64,000 bases of DNA from Evansella sp041820985 (GCF_041820985.1 NZ_JBGUAU010000014.1:1-64000); one strand, 5' to 3'. Shown: positions 1 through 8,611, numbered from the stretch's first letter. Numbers and translations are program-made. Notes: generated by a model from the letters alone, not told the origin.

Positions 1-621
1 ATTACTGTATGGAGTAATCACTCTTTTTTTTACCTCAAAGACACTAATGTTGAGTGGAGATCAGGATATTAAGTAAGAATTCCTCTTATGAAATTAAGAT
101 CAGAGTGAAAACAGTAGTTTTGACCTAAGTGAATTCTCTCATTCTTTGTTCCTATTAATCAAAAATCGATTTCATTGATTCTTTCTATTAGATGAAGTAA
201 GTCCTGGTACAAGAGATTCATTTTTCATAAATGATGAAAATGATTACTTTTCATCCTAATTTATGGAAAACAGTGTCGATTTTGTATGATAAAATCCTTC
301 TTATAGCGCTTGCTTGACAGCGTTTTCAAAAAGATGAACATCTTAAAATCATTATTTAAAGGAGGGTAGACAAGCTTTATTAAGGGTGATTGTATTACTA
401 TTAAACTATGTAACGCGCTTCTTGGATTTCATCTAAATGAAATCCTAATCAACTACAGAGTCGGACTAGGTTGCGAGAGTAATCACTAAATATTCTTAAG
501 CTCTGTATAACTGTTTCCTCTTCATCTGACTCATAAACAAGAATCCGTACTTCCATGCAAAGAGAAAAAAATACGCAGCATAATAGTAGATTATTTATCT
601 TAATATTAGGAGGATTGGTTC
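1..621. other. Non-coding upstream region of the secreted lyase
   Basis: I see no convincing gene here. The stretch holds a CcpA-type site at 315-328, a possible -10 box TATGAT at 285-290 and a perfect 9-bp hairpin with a 4-base loop at 424-445 (arms GGATTTCAT and ATGAAATCC) that is not followed by a T run. Together these suggest a long, regulated 5' leader for the lyase gene at 622. A good Shine-Dalgarno-like AAAGGAGGG at about 358-366 has no well-placed start codon after it. Confidence 0.5.
315..328 (+). promoter_or_regulatory. cre site (CcpA operator) for the secreted lyase
   Basis: The sequence TGACAGCGTTTTCA fits the degenerate CcpA consensus TGWNANCGNTNWCA at every fixed position. It lies about 300 bp upstream of the lyase start and just downstream of a possible promoter, where CcpA would block transcription when preferred sugars are present. 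The match is seen; binding is inferred. Confidence 0.6.
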
Positions 622-3600
622 ATGCTAAAACGTCTTAAAAAACGATTAAAGAAAACCGCTGTTGTTGCAAGTGCAGCTCTTATAGGATTATCTTTCTTAG
701 GCACAGTTCAACTCACATCTACTGCGGCGGAAACAGATGTGGAATTAAGTGGATATCAAATGGAATATTTGGACCGTGGTGTTGTAGCTGTTAATACAGA
801 AGATGGTGTTTTTGTAAGCTGGCGTTTATTGGGAACAGAGTCAGATGATATCGCATTTAACCTTTACCGCGATGGGAAAAAGGTGAATGATGAGCCAATT
901 ACAACAAGCACAAATTTTTTAGATAATGAGGGTACAATTCACTCGGCTTATACTGTAAGCGCTGTCTTGGGAGGACAAGAAATAGATGAGTCAAAGGAAG
1001 TCGGTGTATGGGGAGAACAATATCTTTCTATCCCTCTTGAAAAACCTGAAGGTGGAGTAACGCCGACTGGTGAACATTATGAATATACTGCTAATGATGC
1101 GAGTGTTGGTGATGTAACAGGAGATGGTAACTACGAAATTATTCTAAAATGGGATCCTACTAATTCAAAGGATAATTCACGTGGTGGGTATACAGGTAAT
1201 GTTTATATTGATGCTTATACACTTGAAGGAGAATTGTTATGGAGAATTGATGCTGGACGGAATATTCGTGCAGGTGCCCATTATACACAGTTCCTTGTAT
1301 ACGATTTTGATGGTAACGGAAGAGCAGAAGTAGTTTTCAAGACTGCTGATGGAACGGTGGATGGACAAGGCAATGTCATTGGAGATGCAGATGCGGATTA
1401 CCGTAACAATTCGGGGTATATTTTAGATGGTCCAGAATATTTAACTGTTTTCGATGGAAAAACAGGAGCTGCATTAGAAACAATCGATTACTATCCACCA
1501 CGTGGTAATGTGAATTCATGGGGGGATGGATACGGTAACCGTGTGGACCGTTTCCTAGCTGGTGTTGCTTACTTGGATGGGGAACGCCCAAGTATCGTGA
1601 TGGCACGTGGGTATTATACAAGAACGGTTCTTGCTGCGTATAACTGGAGAGATGGCGAGTTATCGGAAGAATGGGTGTTTGATAGTAACGAGCCAGGAAA
1701 TGGAGCATACGCAGGTCAAGGGAACCACAGTCTTGCTGTTGCCGATGTAGATGGAGATGGAAAAGATGAAATCATCTACGGTGCAATGGTGGTAGATAAT
1801 GATGGAACAGGTCTTTACTCCACAGGTTGGGGCCATGGGGATGCAAACCATGTGTCCGATTTAGATCCAAACAGACCTGGGATGGAGATATTCCAAGTTC
1901 ATGAAAGTTCTGGTTCTCCAGTAGGGTATGGAATTAGAGATGCTGCAACTGGTGAATTACTATGGGGACAACGTACTGGAACAGATGTTGGTCGAGGGAT
2001 GGCTGCTGATATTGACCCTCGATATGATGGAGCAGAGTTTTGGGCTTCTAGTAGTTGGGATGGAAGTACGGGGCAAAGTCCTTTACATGAAGTAACAGGA
2101 GAAGTAATCTCAGAAACTTCACCAAGATCCATTAACCACGCTATATGGTGGACAGGCGATTTACTTCGTGAGTTGTTAGATCATAATTTTGATCCAAACA
2201 CAGATCCACATGGAGTAGGGAAAATTGATAAGTGGGATTGGGAGAATGAAGAGTTAGTAACTATTTTCACTCCAGAAGGTACTAGATCAAATAACTGGAC
2301 AAAAGGAAATCCATCCTTACAAGCAGATTTATTTGGTGACTGGAGAGAAGAGGTTATTTGGCCATCTGCGGATAACACAGAATTACGAATTTATACTACT
2401 ACAGATGTAACAGAGCATCGAATTTATACCTTGATGCATGACCGAACATACCGGTTAGGAGTTGCTTGGCAAAACGTTGCGTATAATCAACCGCCACATA
2501 CTGGATTTTTCCTAGGACATGGCATGGAGGCACCGCCAACACCGGACATTAACTTAGTGGTACCTTCTTCGGTTGAAGTAAAACCTGGAACATTTAATGG
2601 GAAGCTTCGAGGGAATGTTACGATAGAAGTAGAGGCTCCAAGTCACGTTGTTATAGGAGAGGGAACGGAACTGAAAGTTAACGGAAAAACAGTAGAGGGA
2701 AAAATTTCTACAACAACCAACGGTTATCAAGCGAAAGTAGATCGTAGAGATTTTGTTCGAGCTCTTGACAGTCAAATGGGTGACGTAGAGGTAACAATTA
2801 GTGTCACTTCGAACTCTGGTGATACATTTATTGGAAGAGACACAATTTCCGTTCAAACAATGGAACCTGTTTTATCTGTATCAGGGCCTGAAACTGTAAA
2901 AGTAGGCGATCCGTTTAGTCTTACGTATGCAGTTAGTGGAGAAGGAGAGAACATTCACTCTTTTGAAATGAATCTTTCTTACGATGCAGATACTGTGGAT
3001 TTTGTTTCTGTGGAATCGTTAGTAAGACAGTTGAAAATAAAAACAGAATCTGAACAACCTGGAGAACTTAGTGTTGTTGTTCAGGGGGCACCAGGTCATT
3101 TCTTTAATAATCCTGATTTGTTTAAGGTCAATATGAATGCAAAAGAAACAGAAGAGTTTGAAACGGATATTGCTGTAACTGATATTTCTTATAAAAATAG
3201 CAATAAGGAAGTAATCTCAATGGATGATCTAGTTATATCAATGGAACTTTATGATGATGTTTCTGAGATCGTTGTGAACGGAGCAGGTGGAGCACAGTCA
3301 ATTAATACAAATCGTGGAACATTGCAAGTCCAAGCAGAAGTATCGCCTGCTAATGCGAACCAATCTGTAGTATGGTCCGTAACAGATCTAGAGGGATCTG
3401 AAACTGATGTAGCTTCTATCACTCAAGAAGGCTTGTTATCTGGGAATATAGATGGGCTTAATGGAGAGGTAAAGGTTGTTGCGGAAGCGATGGACGGATC
3501 TGGTGTTTTAGGAGAGATGGTTGTTACTATCTCAAACCAACTACAATTACTATCAGGGACGTTCTTTGGTTCAAGTCCGCCGTGGGCAGCAGGTGGAGAA

Positions 3601-3945
3601 TTTGATAAGGCTTTTGATGGAGACACTTCTACCTTCTTTGACTTTAGAGATGCAAATGGTGGATATGCAGGTGTTGATGTAGGGGAAGGAAATGAAGTAG
3701 TTCTTAATGAAGTTAGATTCTTCCCAAGAAATGGATTTGAGCGTCGAATGACAGGTGGAAAAATCCAGGGATCCAATGTTTCCGAAACAGAAGGATTTGT
3801 AGATTTATATACGATCAGTTCACAACCGAGATCTGGGTGGAATGTAGCTACAATAGATACGGAAGAGTCATATCGCTATATTCGCTATTTAAGTCCGAAT
3901 GGCGGTCACGCTAACGTTGCTGAATTAGAATTCTATTCGGAGTAA
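622..3945 (+). CDS. Secreted multidomain rhamnogalacturonan lyase (PL11, YesW-like)
   Basis: Cleaves the rhamnose-galacturonate backbone of rhamnogalacturonan I by beta-elimination outside the cell. The 1107-residue protein starts at ATG 622 behind AGGAGG. A basic N-terminus and hydrophobic stretch (about residues 8-36) form a signal peptide ending near STAA. Residues about 43-645 are the PL11 beta-propeller, with YLDRG near the start and several Ca-binding loops such as DVDGDGKDE and DFDGNGRAE. YesW-type enzymes are about 620 residues, so the last 460 are extra: a Big-like region (about 650-770), a cohesin-like fold (about 773-900), a Big_2-like domain (about 905-1000) and a discoidin/F5-8C-like C-terminus (about 1000-1107). 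No SLH or LPXTG anchor is visible. The tail domains are assigned by eye and are less certain than the lyase. Confidence 0.93.
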   Translation: MLKRLKKRLKKTAVVASAALIGLSFLGTVQLTSTAAETDVELSGYQMEYLDRGVVAVNTEDGVFVSWRLLGTESDDIAFNLYRDGKKVNDEPITTSTNFLDNEGTIHSAYTVSAVLGGQEIDESKEVGVWGEQYLSIPLEKPEGGVTPTGEHYEYTANDASVGDVTGDGNYEIILKWDPTNSKDNSRGGYTGNVYIDAYTLEGELLWRIDAGRNIRAGAHYTQFLVYDFDGNGRAEVVFKTADGTVDGQGNVIGDADADYRNNSGYILDGPEYLTVFDGKTGAALETIDYYPPRGNVNSWGDGYGNRVDRFLAGVAYLDGERPSIVMARGYYTRTVLAAYNWRDGELSEEWVFDSNEPGNGAYAGQGNHSLAVADVDGDGKDEIIYGAMVVDNDGTGLYSTGWGHGDANHVSDLDPNRPGMEIFQVHESSGSPVGYGIRDAATGELLWGQRTGTDVGRGMAADIDPRYDGAEFWASSSWDGSTGQSPLHEVTGEVISETSPRSINHAIWWTGDLLRELLDHNFDPNTDPHGVGKIDKWDWENEELVTIFTPEGTRSNNWTKGNPSLQADLFGDWREEVIWPSADNTELRIYTTTDVTEHRIYTLMHDRTYRLGVAWQNVAYNQPPHTGFFLGHGMEAPPTPDINLVVPSSVEVKPGTFNGKLRGNVTIEVEAPSHVVIGEGTELKVNGKTVEGKISTTTNGYQAKVDRRDFVRALDSQMGDVEVTISVTSNSGDTFIGRDTISVQTMEPVLSVSGPETVKVGDPFSLTYAVSGEGENIHSFEMNLSYDADTVDFVSVESLVRQLKIKTESEQPGELSVVVQGAPGHFFNNPDLFKVNMNAKETEEFETDIAVTDISYKNSNKEVISMDDLVISMELYDDVSEIVVNGAGGAQSINTNRGTLQVQAEVSPANANQSVVWSVTDLEGSETDVASITQEGLLSGNIDGLNGEVKVVAEAMDGSGVLGEMVVTISNQLQLLSGTFFGSSPPWAAGGEFDKAFDGDTSTFFDFRDANGGYAGVDVGEGNEVVLNEVRFFPRNGFERRMTGGKIQGSNVSETEGFVDLYTISSQPRSGWNVATIDTEESYRYIRYLSPNGGHANVAELEFYSE

Positions 3946-3962
3946 ATAAAATAAGAACAGAC

Positions 3963-3995
3963 AAAAAAGACCATCTTGAGTGATGGTCTTTTTTG
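3963..3995 (+). terminator. Rho-independent terminator after the lyase
   Basis: The arms GACCATC and GATGGTC with a 6-base loop are flanked by an A run and followed by TTTTTT, 18 bp after the lyase stop. The A run and T run extend the stem and would also allow termination from the other strand. Confidence 0.9.
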
Positions 3996-4063
3996 TACGT
4001 TTAACTTACTAAGGGATTAAAGTAAGTAAATCAGCATTATTACTTCACTGGAGCACGAATAAT

Positions 4064-4597
4064 TCAATCAAATTCTTCCCAATTAAGTTCATCTCCTTCA
4101 ACCAGTGAGCGAATCGTTTGTAAGTGATTCGTATCTGTAAGTATTTCATACTGATTCAAATAGTGATCATCCACGTAGAAGGAGAAACTATTATGTGATG
4201 TAATTTCTATGCAATATTCCTTTTCATACTCTCGTCGCATATCGTCATTGAACTTAAGTTCCATACCCGAAAAGTCATCTAGAACTTTTTGAATGATTTC
4301 TTCATCAAAGGTAGTTGCATGGGATTTCGGTTCTGGGAAATCGGATGAGATGTCATAGGTCCAGATTGTCATTCTCCAAAGTTTCCTTTCATCGAGTTGT
4401 TCTGACGCAAATTCATCAAAGGTGATAAACTTACTCTTATAATCTAGATAAAAAGAAAAAGAAATTAATAACAAAACAATAGCGAAAGAAATACTAAGGG
4501 CTATTTTTCCTTGAAAAAACCTCGAAAGAAAAAATGTTAAAAGTATTACTAACATTATTCCGAGTATGATTGTAATATCATTGTCAAAAAACAACAA
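4064..4597 (-). CDS. Hypothetical membrane-anchored protein
   Basis: I do not recognise this 177-residue protein. The first 50 residues contain two hydrophobic segments (about 8-25 and 33-49), and the remaining 125 residues are acidic and soluble with no motif I can name. The start is TTG at 4597, chosen because AAGGAGG lies 7 bases upstream; no ATG has a comparable site. It is convergent with the lyase gene and separated from it by the terminator. Confidence 0.7.
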   Translation of the reverse strand: MLFFDNDITIILGIMLVILLTFFLSRFFQGKIALSISFAIVLLLISFSFYLDYKSKFITFDEFASEQLDERKLWRMTIWTYDISSDFPEPKSHATTFDEEIIQKVLDDFSGMELKFNDDMRREYEKEYCIEITSHNSFSFYVDDHYLNQYEILTDTNHLQTIRSLVEGDELNWEEFD

Positions 4598-4851
4598 AAT
4601 ACAGCCTCCTTTTCATATATACAATCCGCTTACATGTAATCTCGCATTGAAATGCCACAGAAGAAGGATATTCATGTATAACGAAGTGATTCGCATAGTG
4701 CCAACTATCATGTCTATTCATCTATTTGATGACACTTTAGATCAGCAGTATGGGATATATGTGTATCTATGGGGTAACCCAAATAATAAACGCTGGCTTA
4801 CTATTTTTTACGTTCAGGCTATTAAAGGAGGAACACACAACGAAACGGGTA

Positions 4852-5031
4852 TCAATTATCTAAATCATCATCAAGAAATGACTTTTTTTCATCCTTAATC
4901 CTGTACTTCTTTTCAAGATGATAACCGACTATAGAACTGTTAATTCCTCTTCTCACTGCTGTTTCGATAACTATGTAAAGAATAAATAAACCAACAATAA
5001 AAAATAGAATTGTTAAACCGATGCCTTCCAT
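4852..5031 (-). CDS. Small membrane protein (59 aa)
   Basis: A short gene found by reading the minus strand. ATG at 5029-5031 is preceded by a good GGAGG about 8 bases upstream. The product begins MEGIGLTILFFIVGLF, giving one membrane helix at about residues 5-24, followed by a basic then acidic tail ending DDDLDN. The stop is TGA at 4852-4854. The site, helix and charge distribution make it a credible gene. Function unknown. It lies between two other minus-strand membrane-protein genes. Confidence 0.65.
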   Translation of the reverse strand: MEGIGLTILFFIVGLFILYIVIETAVRRGINSSIVGYHLEKKYRIKDEKKSFLDDDLDN

Positions 5032-5105
5032 TGAATAAAAACCTCCAATTAGAATTTAATCTATTATTTTGTACCACAGCTGCTTTGTCATGGGGAAACC
5101 TCTCA

Positions 5106-5417
5106 TCAGCTGAAAAAGAAATGAAGGATGGGAGGAGATATAAGTAAAACGATAGCAGTTATGATCAACGTTTTCGAGAGCCCTTTTGGTAATTTTTCTC
5201 TTCCTTTTCCTTTGTACCATCCACTAAATTGGAGTTTGTTTCTATATAAAACAAAGACAAAGATAAAAATACCGAGCATATATAACCATCCATATTTGTC
5301 CGTATCAATACCGATAGTTGAATATATACCATGAGGAATGAAACCTAATAGCGTTCCAAGAAAAGCAAAAATAACAATAATCCTTACTAACTCTAATAAT
5401 CCTCTCAAACTGTTCAT
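5106..5417 (-). CDS. Hypothetical membrane protein (103 aa)
   Basis: A 103-residue protein with three predicted membrane helices: about residues 9-28, 43-60 and 81-101. A basic loop (about 66-80, rich in Lys and Gly) separates helices two and three. ATG at 5417 is the only reasonable start. I do not recognise the family. It forms a minus-strand run of small membrane proteins with 4852-5031 and 4064-4597. Confidence 0.65.
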   Translation of the reverse strand: MNSLRGLLELVRIIVIFAFLGTLLGFIPHGIYSTIGIDTDKYGWLYMLGIFIFVFVLYRNKLQFSGWYKGKGREKLPKGLSKTLIITAIVLLISPPILHFFFS

Positions 5418-5480
5418 CCTTTCCTGTTCGGACTTTTATACGAAGTAAAATGTCTTACTTAATTATACCATTGATTTCCA

Positions 5481-5511
5481 TGATGCAGTGGGGACGGTTC
5501 TCACTGCTTCC
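5481..5511 (+). repeat. GGGGACGGTTCT hairpin repeat, copy 1
   Basis: The core GGGGACGGTTCT sits between GCAGTG and CACTGC arms, one member of a dispersed palindromic family in this window. It lies in the divergent gap between the membrane-protein gene ending its coding strand at 5417 and the acetyltransferase at 5668. Confidence 0.85.
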
Positions 5512-5667
5512 ACAGTTATTGGTAAAATGGTACAATCACATCATTATAGGGAAAGGTGGGGGAAAGATGAAACATATACAATTCAACAAGGTGATTGAAA
5601 AGTAAACGGGATTTAATCTTCTTTTCAATCAAAGCTTTTTACCATAATTATTGAAAAGGGGATTTGT

Positions 5668-6219
5668 ATGTATACAGATAATGAATTAATTATTCGTCCA
5701 ATTGAAGAGCGAGATTTAACGAAACTATGGGAACTAATCTATAAGGAAGATTCACCAGAATGGAAGAAATGGGATGCTCCCTACTTCCCTCATACATCCA
5801 TCCCATTTGAAAAATTTATGGAAACCTCATCGGCATGGGTTGGGAAAGAGAATATGTGGGTTATTTCGGTATATGAAGTTGTATGTGGGGTTGTTTCTTA
5901 TTACTTTGAAGATGAACAATCTATATGGTTGGAATTAGGTATTGTTATACACGAAGCTCAAAACTGGAATAAGGGAATAGGAACTCGTTCTCTTAAACTA
6001 TGGATGAATCACGTGTTTCATTCATTCCCCCTTGAGAGAGTTGGTTTAACAACTTGGTCTGGCAATGAAAGGATGATTCGAGTTGGAGAGAAATTGGGAA
6101 TGCAAATGGAAGCTCGAATTAGAAAAGTACGTTTCTATGATGGCAATTACTACGATTCCATTCGTATGGGGATTTTAAGAGAAGAGTGGGAAGTTTGTAA
6201 TCCTTGTATGAAATTGTAA
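5668..6219 (+). CDS. GNAT family N-acetyltransferase
   Basis: A 183-residue acetyl-CoA-dependent acetyltransferase of the RimJ/RimL-like GNAT type. The fold runs from LIIRPIEERDL at residues 8-18 through a central acetyl-CoA loop, WNKGIGTRSLKLW (about 100-112), to VGEKLGMQMEARIRK (about 137-151), which is typical of strand 6 and the following turn. The start is ATG 5668 after GAAAAGGGG. The substrate cannot be read from the sequence. The gene stands alone. Confidence 0.85.
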   Translation: MYTDNELIIRPIEERDLTKLWELIYKEDSPEWKKWDAPYFPHTSIPFEKFMETSSAWVGKENMWVISVYEVVCGVVSYYFEDEQSIWLELGIVIHEAQNWNKGIGTRSLKLWMNHVFHSFPLERVGLTTWSGNERMIRVGEKLGMQMEARIRKVRFYDGNYYDSIRMGILREEWEVCNPCMKL

Positions 6220-6241
6220 AGAAAAAAAACTGGTGGAACAC

Positions 6242-6280
6242 AACGAAAGTGTTGAGCTGAAAATAAGAACCTTAGGTTAC
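6242..6280 (+). repeat. Partial copy of the long intergenic repeat
   Basis: The segment AACGAAAGTG, then TGAAAA, GAAC and AGGT-AC with matching spacing aligns with the left end of the long repeat at 19560-19806 (from 19576). The rest of the repeat is absent, so this is a truncated and diverged copy. Confidence 0.5.
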
Positions 6281-6487
6281 AAAAGAATGATAATCAATTC
6301 ATAAGTTGAAAAGAGTTAGTGAAGTCAAGGTGGTTTGGTATTCTGGTTGTATCTTCAACAATGGGAAAGGGTATTATTAATCGGCGGTAGCAAATAACTA
6401 TAATTGTTTTTTCCCTTTTCTGGAAAGGGGATATATGAGTTAATATAGATATCGGCCGATAATTTCTTTGAAGGGGGGCAGATTGAA

Positions 6488-6529
6488 ATGATCAATCCTA
6501 ACGAGGTGATTTCTGCTTAGGCGGAAATC
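6488..6529 (+). promoter_or_regulatory. Mini-ORF overlapped by a 9-bp hairpin
   Basis: ATG 6488 behind AAGGGGGG opens a 10-codon frame encoding MINPNEVISA and ending at TAG 6518. Its last codons and stop lie inside a hairpin with arms GATTTCTGC (6508-6516) and GCGGAAATC (6521-6529) and loop TTAG. A ribosome on the mini-ORF would open this hairpin, so translation-dependent control of downstream RNA is possible. This is inference. Confidence 0.4.
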
Positions 6530-6548
6530 TGTAGAATCTGTAGAATAG

Positions 6549-6577
6549 GTGGGGCCACTTTGGTGGCCTCATTTATT
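6549..6577 (+). terminator. Terminator-like hairpin
   Basis: GGGGCCAC and GTGGCCTC pair with one G-U and a short loop, followed by ATTTATTGTTTT. The T run is interrupted, so termination would be moderate. Confidence 0.55.
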
Positions 6578-6732
6578 GTTTTCTAACATATTTATCTAGA
6601 TGTCTACCTTTTTTTATTATACAATTTAACTATAAATTGGTAACAATCTATCAAACAGGAGAGGGGTGTTTCAAATGGACGAGGTAATTAGTAATGGATA
6701 CGGCAACCTGGCATTTACTAAGGAGGACGTCA

Positions 6733-7017
6733 ATGGAATACAAAAACGGGAAAGAGGTGCTTCCCCATCACCTGTTGAAGGAGCTACAGAATTATATCCA
6801 AGGTGAGCTTATTTATGTTCCTAAAAAAGAGAATCAGCGAGCTGGTTGGGGCGAAAACACCGGTTCACGTCAAATAATTAAACAGAGAAACGAAGAGATA
6901 TACCGATTTTATTTACAAGGGAGCTCCTTTGAAGAGTTAGAGAAGAGATACTGCTTATCTATGGACAGTATAAGAAAAATTATTTATAAGGCTCGTGGTA
7001 AACAGAAAGAAACATGA
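6733..7017 (+). CDS. CD3324 family protein
   Basis: The 94-residue product begins MEYKNGKEVLPHHLLKELQ and resembles the small family often annotated as CD3324-like or Mor-like. The N-terminal half carries YIQGELIYVPKKE, and the C-terminal half reads as a helix-turn-helix (about residues 58-86, ending SMDSIRKIIYKA), so DNA binding is likely. I chose ATG 6733 because AGGAGG lies just upstream and homologues begin with this motif; an in-frame ATG at 6694 has no good site. The stop TGA at 7015-7017 overlaps the first bases of a GGGGACGGTTCT repeat. Confidence 0.8.
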   Translation: MEYKNGKEVLPHHLLKELQNYIQGELIYVPKKENQRAGWGENTGSRQIIKQRNEEIYRFYLQGSSFEELEKRYCLSMDSIRKIIYKARGKQKET

Positions 7018-7045
7018 AGCAGCGGGGACGGTTCTCGCTGCTTCC
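7016..7045 (+). repeat. GGGGACGGTTCT hairpin repeat, copy 2
   Basis: Arms GAAGCAGCG and CGCTGCTTC close around the GGGGACGGTTCT core. Compared with copy 1, a T-A stem pair is C-G here, a compensatory change. The first two bases of the element are the last two of the upstream gene's stop codon. Confidence 0.9.
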
Positions 7046-7124
7046 TTTTACAGATAATGGAATCGATAGTGTAATCCTAGCCGAATAACATAGATTCTAA
7101 ATGAATAAAAACAGATAGCTAGCT

Positions 7125-7174
7125 AAAATAGCCCGCATTGTAAAGGATAACTCCTACAATACGGGCTATTTTTT
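7125..7174 (+). terminator. Strong rho-independent terminator
   Basis: Arms AAAATAGCCCG and CGGGCTATTTT are extended inward by ATTGTA/TACAAT and end in a T run. The symmetric A and T runs make it bidirectional. Confidence 0.9.
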
Positions 7175-7243
7175 AATTAAGTTCTAGCATTCTACCTAAC
7201 AGGTTCTTTAGGTATTGATAGAAATGACCCAATATCCCCCGTT

Positions 7244-7274
7244 GCAAGCACCGGGGACGGTTCTCGCTGCTTCC
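7244..7274 (+). repeat. GGGGACGGTTCT hairpin repeat, copy 3
   Basis: Left arm GCAAGCACCG is imperfect against right arm CGCTGCTTCC, while the core is intact. It lies about 200 bp from copy 2 in the same orientation. Confidence 0.85.
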
Positions 7275-7471
7275 TTTTCAAAAAAAGAAGGGGTTTTAGA
7301 CATATAACTAGATGTAATGAAATAAGGCACTGAAAACCATTTAAAAAAAGATAAACTTCTATGGGGAGATATTTCTTGATATATAGGTTTACTTGTTAGA
7401 ATTAGAGACCACGTAGCAAACGTAGCTATATTACTAGTTTTTTGAAAAATAAAAGGAAAAGGAGGAGTCAG

Positions 7472-7666
7472 GTGAAGAGAGAGGAGCGACAGAGGTTAGA
7501 GATGAAAGAAAAGAGTAATAATCCAATGGGGAACTTCGCCGATGGTGTGAACCGTTCGATGACTGGGGAACCAGGTACATTAGCAGAGAGTGGGTGTCTA
7601 CCTAAGATTATCATATTAGTTTTGATTATCGTTGCTTATTTTCTCTATAGATTGTTCTTTAACTAA
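7472..7666 (+). CDS. Small membrane protein, DUF6366-like
   Basis: A 64-residue protein: a charged N-terminus, the segment NNPMGNFADGVNRSMTGEPG, and one C-terminal membrane helix (about residues 45-62). The pattern NNP-GNF-D--NRSM-G-PG matches my memory of the DUF6366 family of Bacillaceae; the family name is recalled, not checked. The start is GTG 7472, 5 bases after AAGGAGGAG; the longer frame from TTG 7442 would encode the ribosome binding site itself. Function unknown. Confidence 0.75.
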   Translation: MKREERQRLEMKEKSNNPMGNFADGVNRSMTGEPGTLAESGCLPKIIILVLIIVAYFLYRLFFN

Positions 7667-7768
7667 TCAACCGCATTCGAGGCAATCAGGTTTGTTTATG
7701 TACCCAAAGTCGCGTTTGCTACTGATGTAGTATGAATTGGAATTTGAAAAAAGAAGGAGGGAGTAAAT

Positions 7769-7903
7769 TTGAGTGCGGTAATTAGTTATTTTCTTATAAC
7801 GTCTATTATTTTTATCGTTTTGTGGAATGTAATCAGTGTCATCTTGAATGTATCTAGTGATTTAGGAATAATAACCGCCTTAATTATAACCATCATTATT
7901 TAG
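7769..7903 (+). CDS. Very short hydrophobic protein (44 aa)
   Basis: TTG 7769 is preceded by AAGGAGGGAG, one of the best ribosome binding sites in this area. The product is almost wholly hydrophobic, with two likely membrane segments (about residues 5-26 and 31-44). It stops at TAG 7901; the same frame continues for 15 more hydrophobic codons to TGA at 7951, so the TAG may have shortened a longer protein. Function unknown. It follows the DUF6366-like gene on the same strand. Confidence 0.5.
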   Translation: MSAVISYFLITSIIFIVLWNVISVILNVSSDLGIITALIITIII

Positions 7904-7989
7904 TTGTCTCTTGTTATTGCATTATTGATTCACCTTGTTGCGAAAAAATGATGATGGAGGTATTAAGTTGTTGATTAAAAAAACAAAGA

Positions 7990-8035
7990 GTTCCTGTTCC
8001 TACTGACAAACGTGCTAGGGTACAGGAACCTTTCT
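7990..8035. terminator. Bidirectional terminator
   Basis: GTTCCTGT (7990-7997) pairs with ACAGGAAC (8022-8029), with further inner pairing, between an A-rich left flank and TTTCTTT on the right. It separates the small plus-strand genes from the convergent minus-strand gene at 8036. Confidence 0.75.
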
Positions 8036-8557
8036 TTATACCATATTTCCCAACGCTTTAACCCTTAAAAGATAATGGATAAATTTTTTAAGACAGATAC
8101 TCCAGATGCCCGCATACATAAGGGAAAAGGCGAAAAACAGGAAAATGGTGAGTGGGATTCGTGCGGAAGTTGTTGCGTCTCCAAACACCGCAACACCAAG
8201 GAAATACGTTAACAATAGCATTCCCAGTGTTAATAGGATACTAGAAAAAAAGATAGAAAGAACCATTCCTTTTCGATAAAGGAATGTTCCGATTGATAGT
8301 CCGAGTAGGCCAGTGGTGAAAACGAGAATGATTGCTTCTTGTATATAAATGAAAGCCAGGATCAATGCAGAAGCTACATAAACAGAAACTCCAAGTGGAA
8401 TATTTAAAAAAGCAGCTAATGCAATTGGTAGAGTACTAAATGGACTGAATACCAACCCGACAACAGGGAAAAATACTGGTGCTGATTGGAAAATAACAGC
8501 GATTGTTGTTAACATCCCCCCAACACTAACAAACCTAGCCTTACTTATTTCTTTCAA
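8036..8557 (-). CDS. Integral membrane protein, possibly an ECF transporter S component
   Basis: A 173-residue protein with five to six hydrophobic helices and little else. The opening KARFVSVGGMLTTIAVIFQSAPVFFP followed by FSTLPIALAAF recalls small-molecule-binding S components and DUF2232-like proteins, but no substrate motif is readable. The start is ATG 8557. It may be co-transcribed with the dehydrogenase-like gene upstream, though a long hairpin lies between them. Confidence 0.55.
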   Translation of the reverse strand: MKEISKARFVSVGGMLTTIAVIFQSAPVFFPVVGLVFSPFSTLPIALAAFLNIPLGVSVYVASALILAFIYIQEAIILVFTTGLLGLSIGTFLYRKGMVLSIFFSSILLTLGMLLLTYFLGVAVFGDATTSARIPLTIFLFFAFSLMYAGIWSICLKKFIHYLLRVKALGNMV

Positions 8558-8611
8558 GATAATTACCTCATTTCATGCAAGATCCCATTAAAAAATAAAT
8601 CAAGTTGTATA

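Larger units (their letters stand above)
6220..6732. other. Intergenic region with repeat remnant, mini-ORF and hairpins
   Basis: No ordinary gene is visible. From left to right there is a partial copy of a long intergenic repeat (6242-6280), a perfect ATCGGCCGAT palindrome (6451-6460), a 10-codon mini-ORF with a strong ribosome binding site (6488-6520), a 9-bp hairpin overlapping its end (6508-6529) and a terminator-like hairpin (6551-6570). A second short frame begins with ATG at 6675 behind AGGAGAGGGG and overlaps the next gene. The order mini-ORF, hairpin, terminator recalls attenuation leaders, but nothing proves it. Confidence 0.5.
7046..7471. other. Non-coding stretch with terminator and repeat
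   Basis: No gene is visible. The stretch contains a strong terminator (7125-7174) and repeat copy 3 (7244-7274). The remaining sequence is AT-rich with no feature I can name. Confidence 0.6.

Noticed and set aside
4566..4898. Plus-strand open frame of 110 codons
   Set aside because: It overlaps the starts of minus-strand genes on both sides, including the better supported 59-codon gene at 4852-5031. An internal ATG at 4674 has a passable site, but the product resembles nothing I know.
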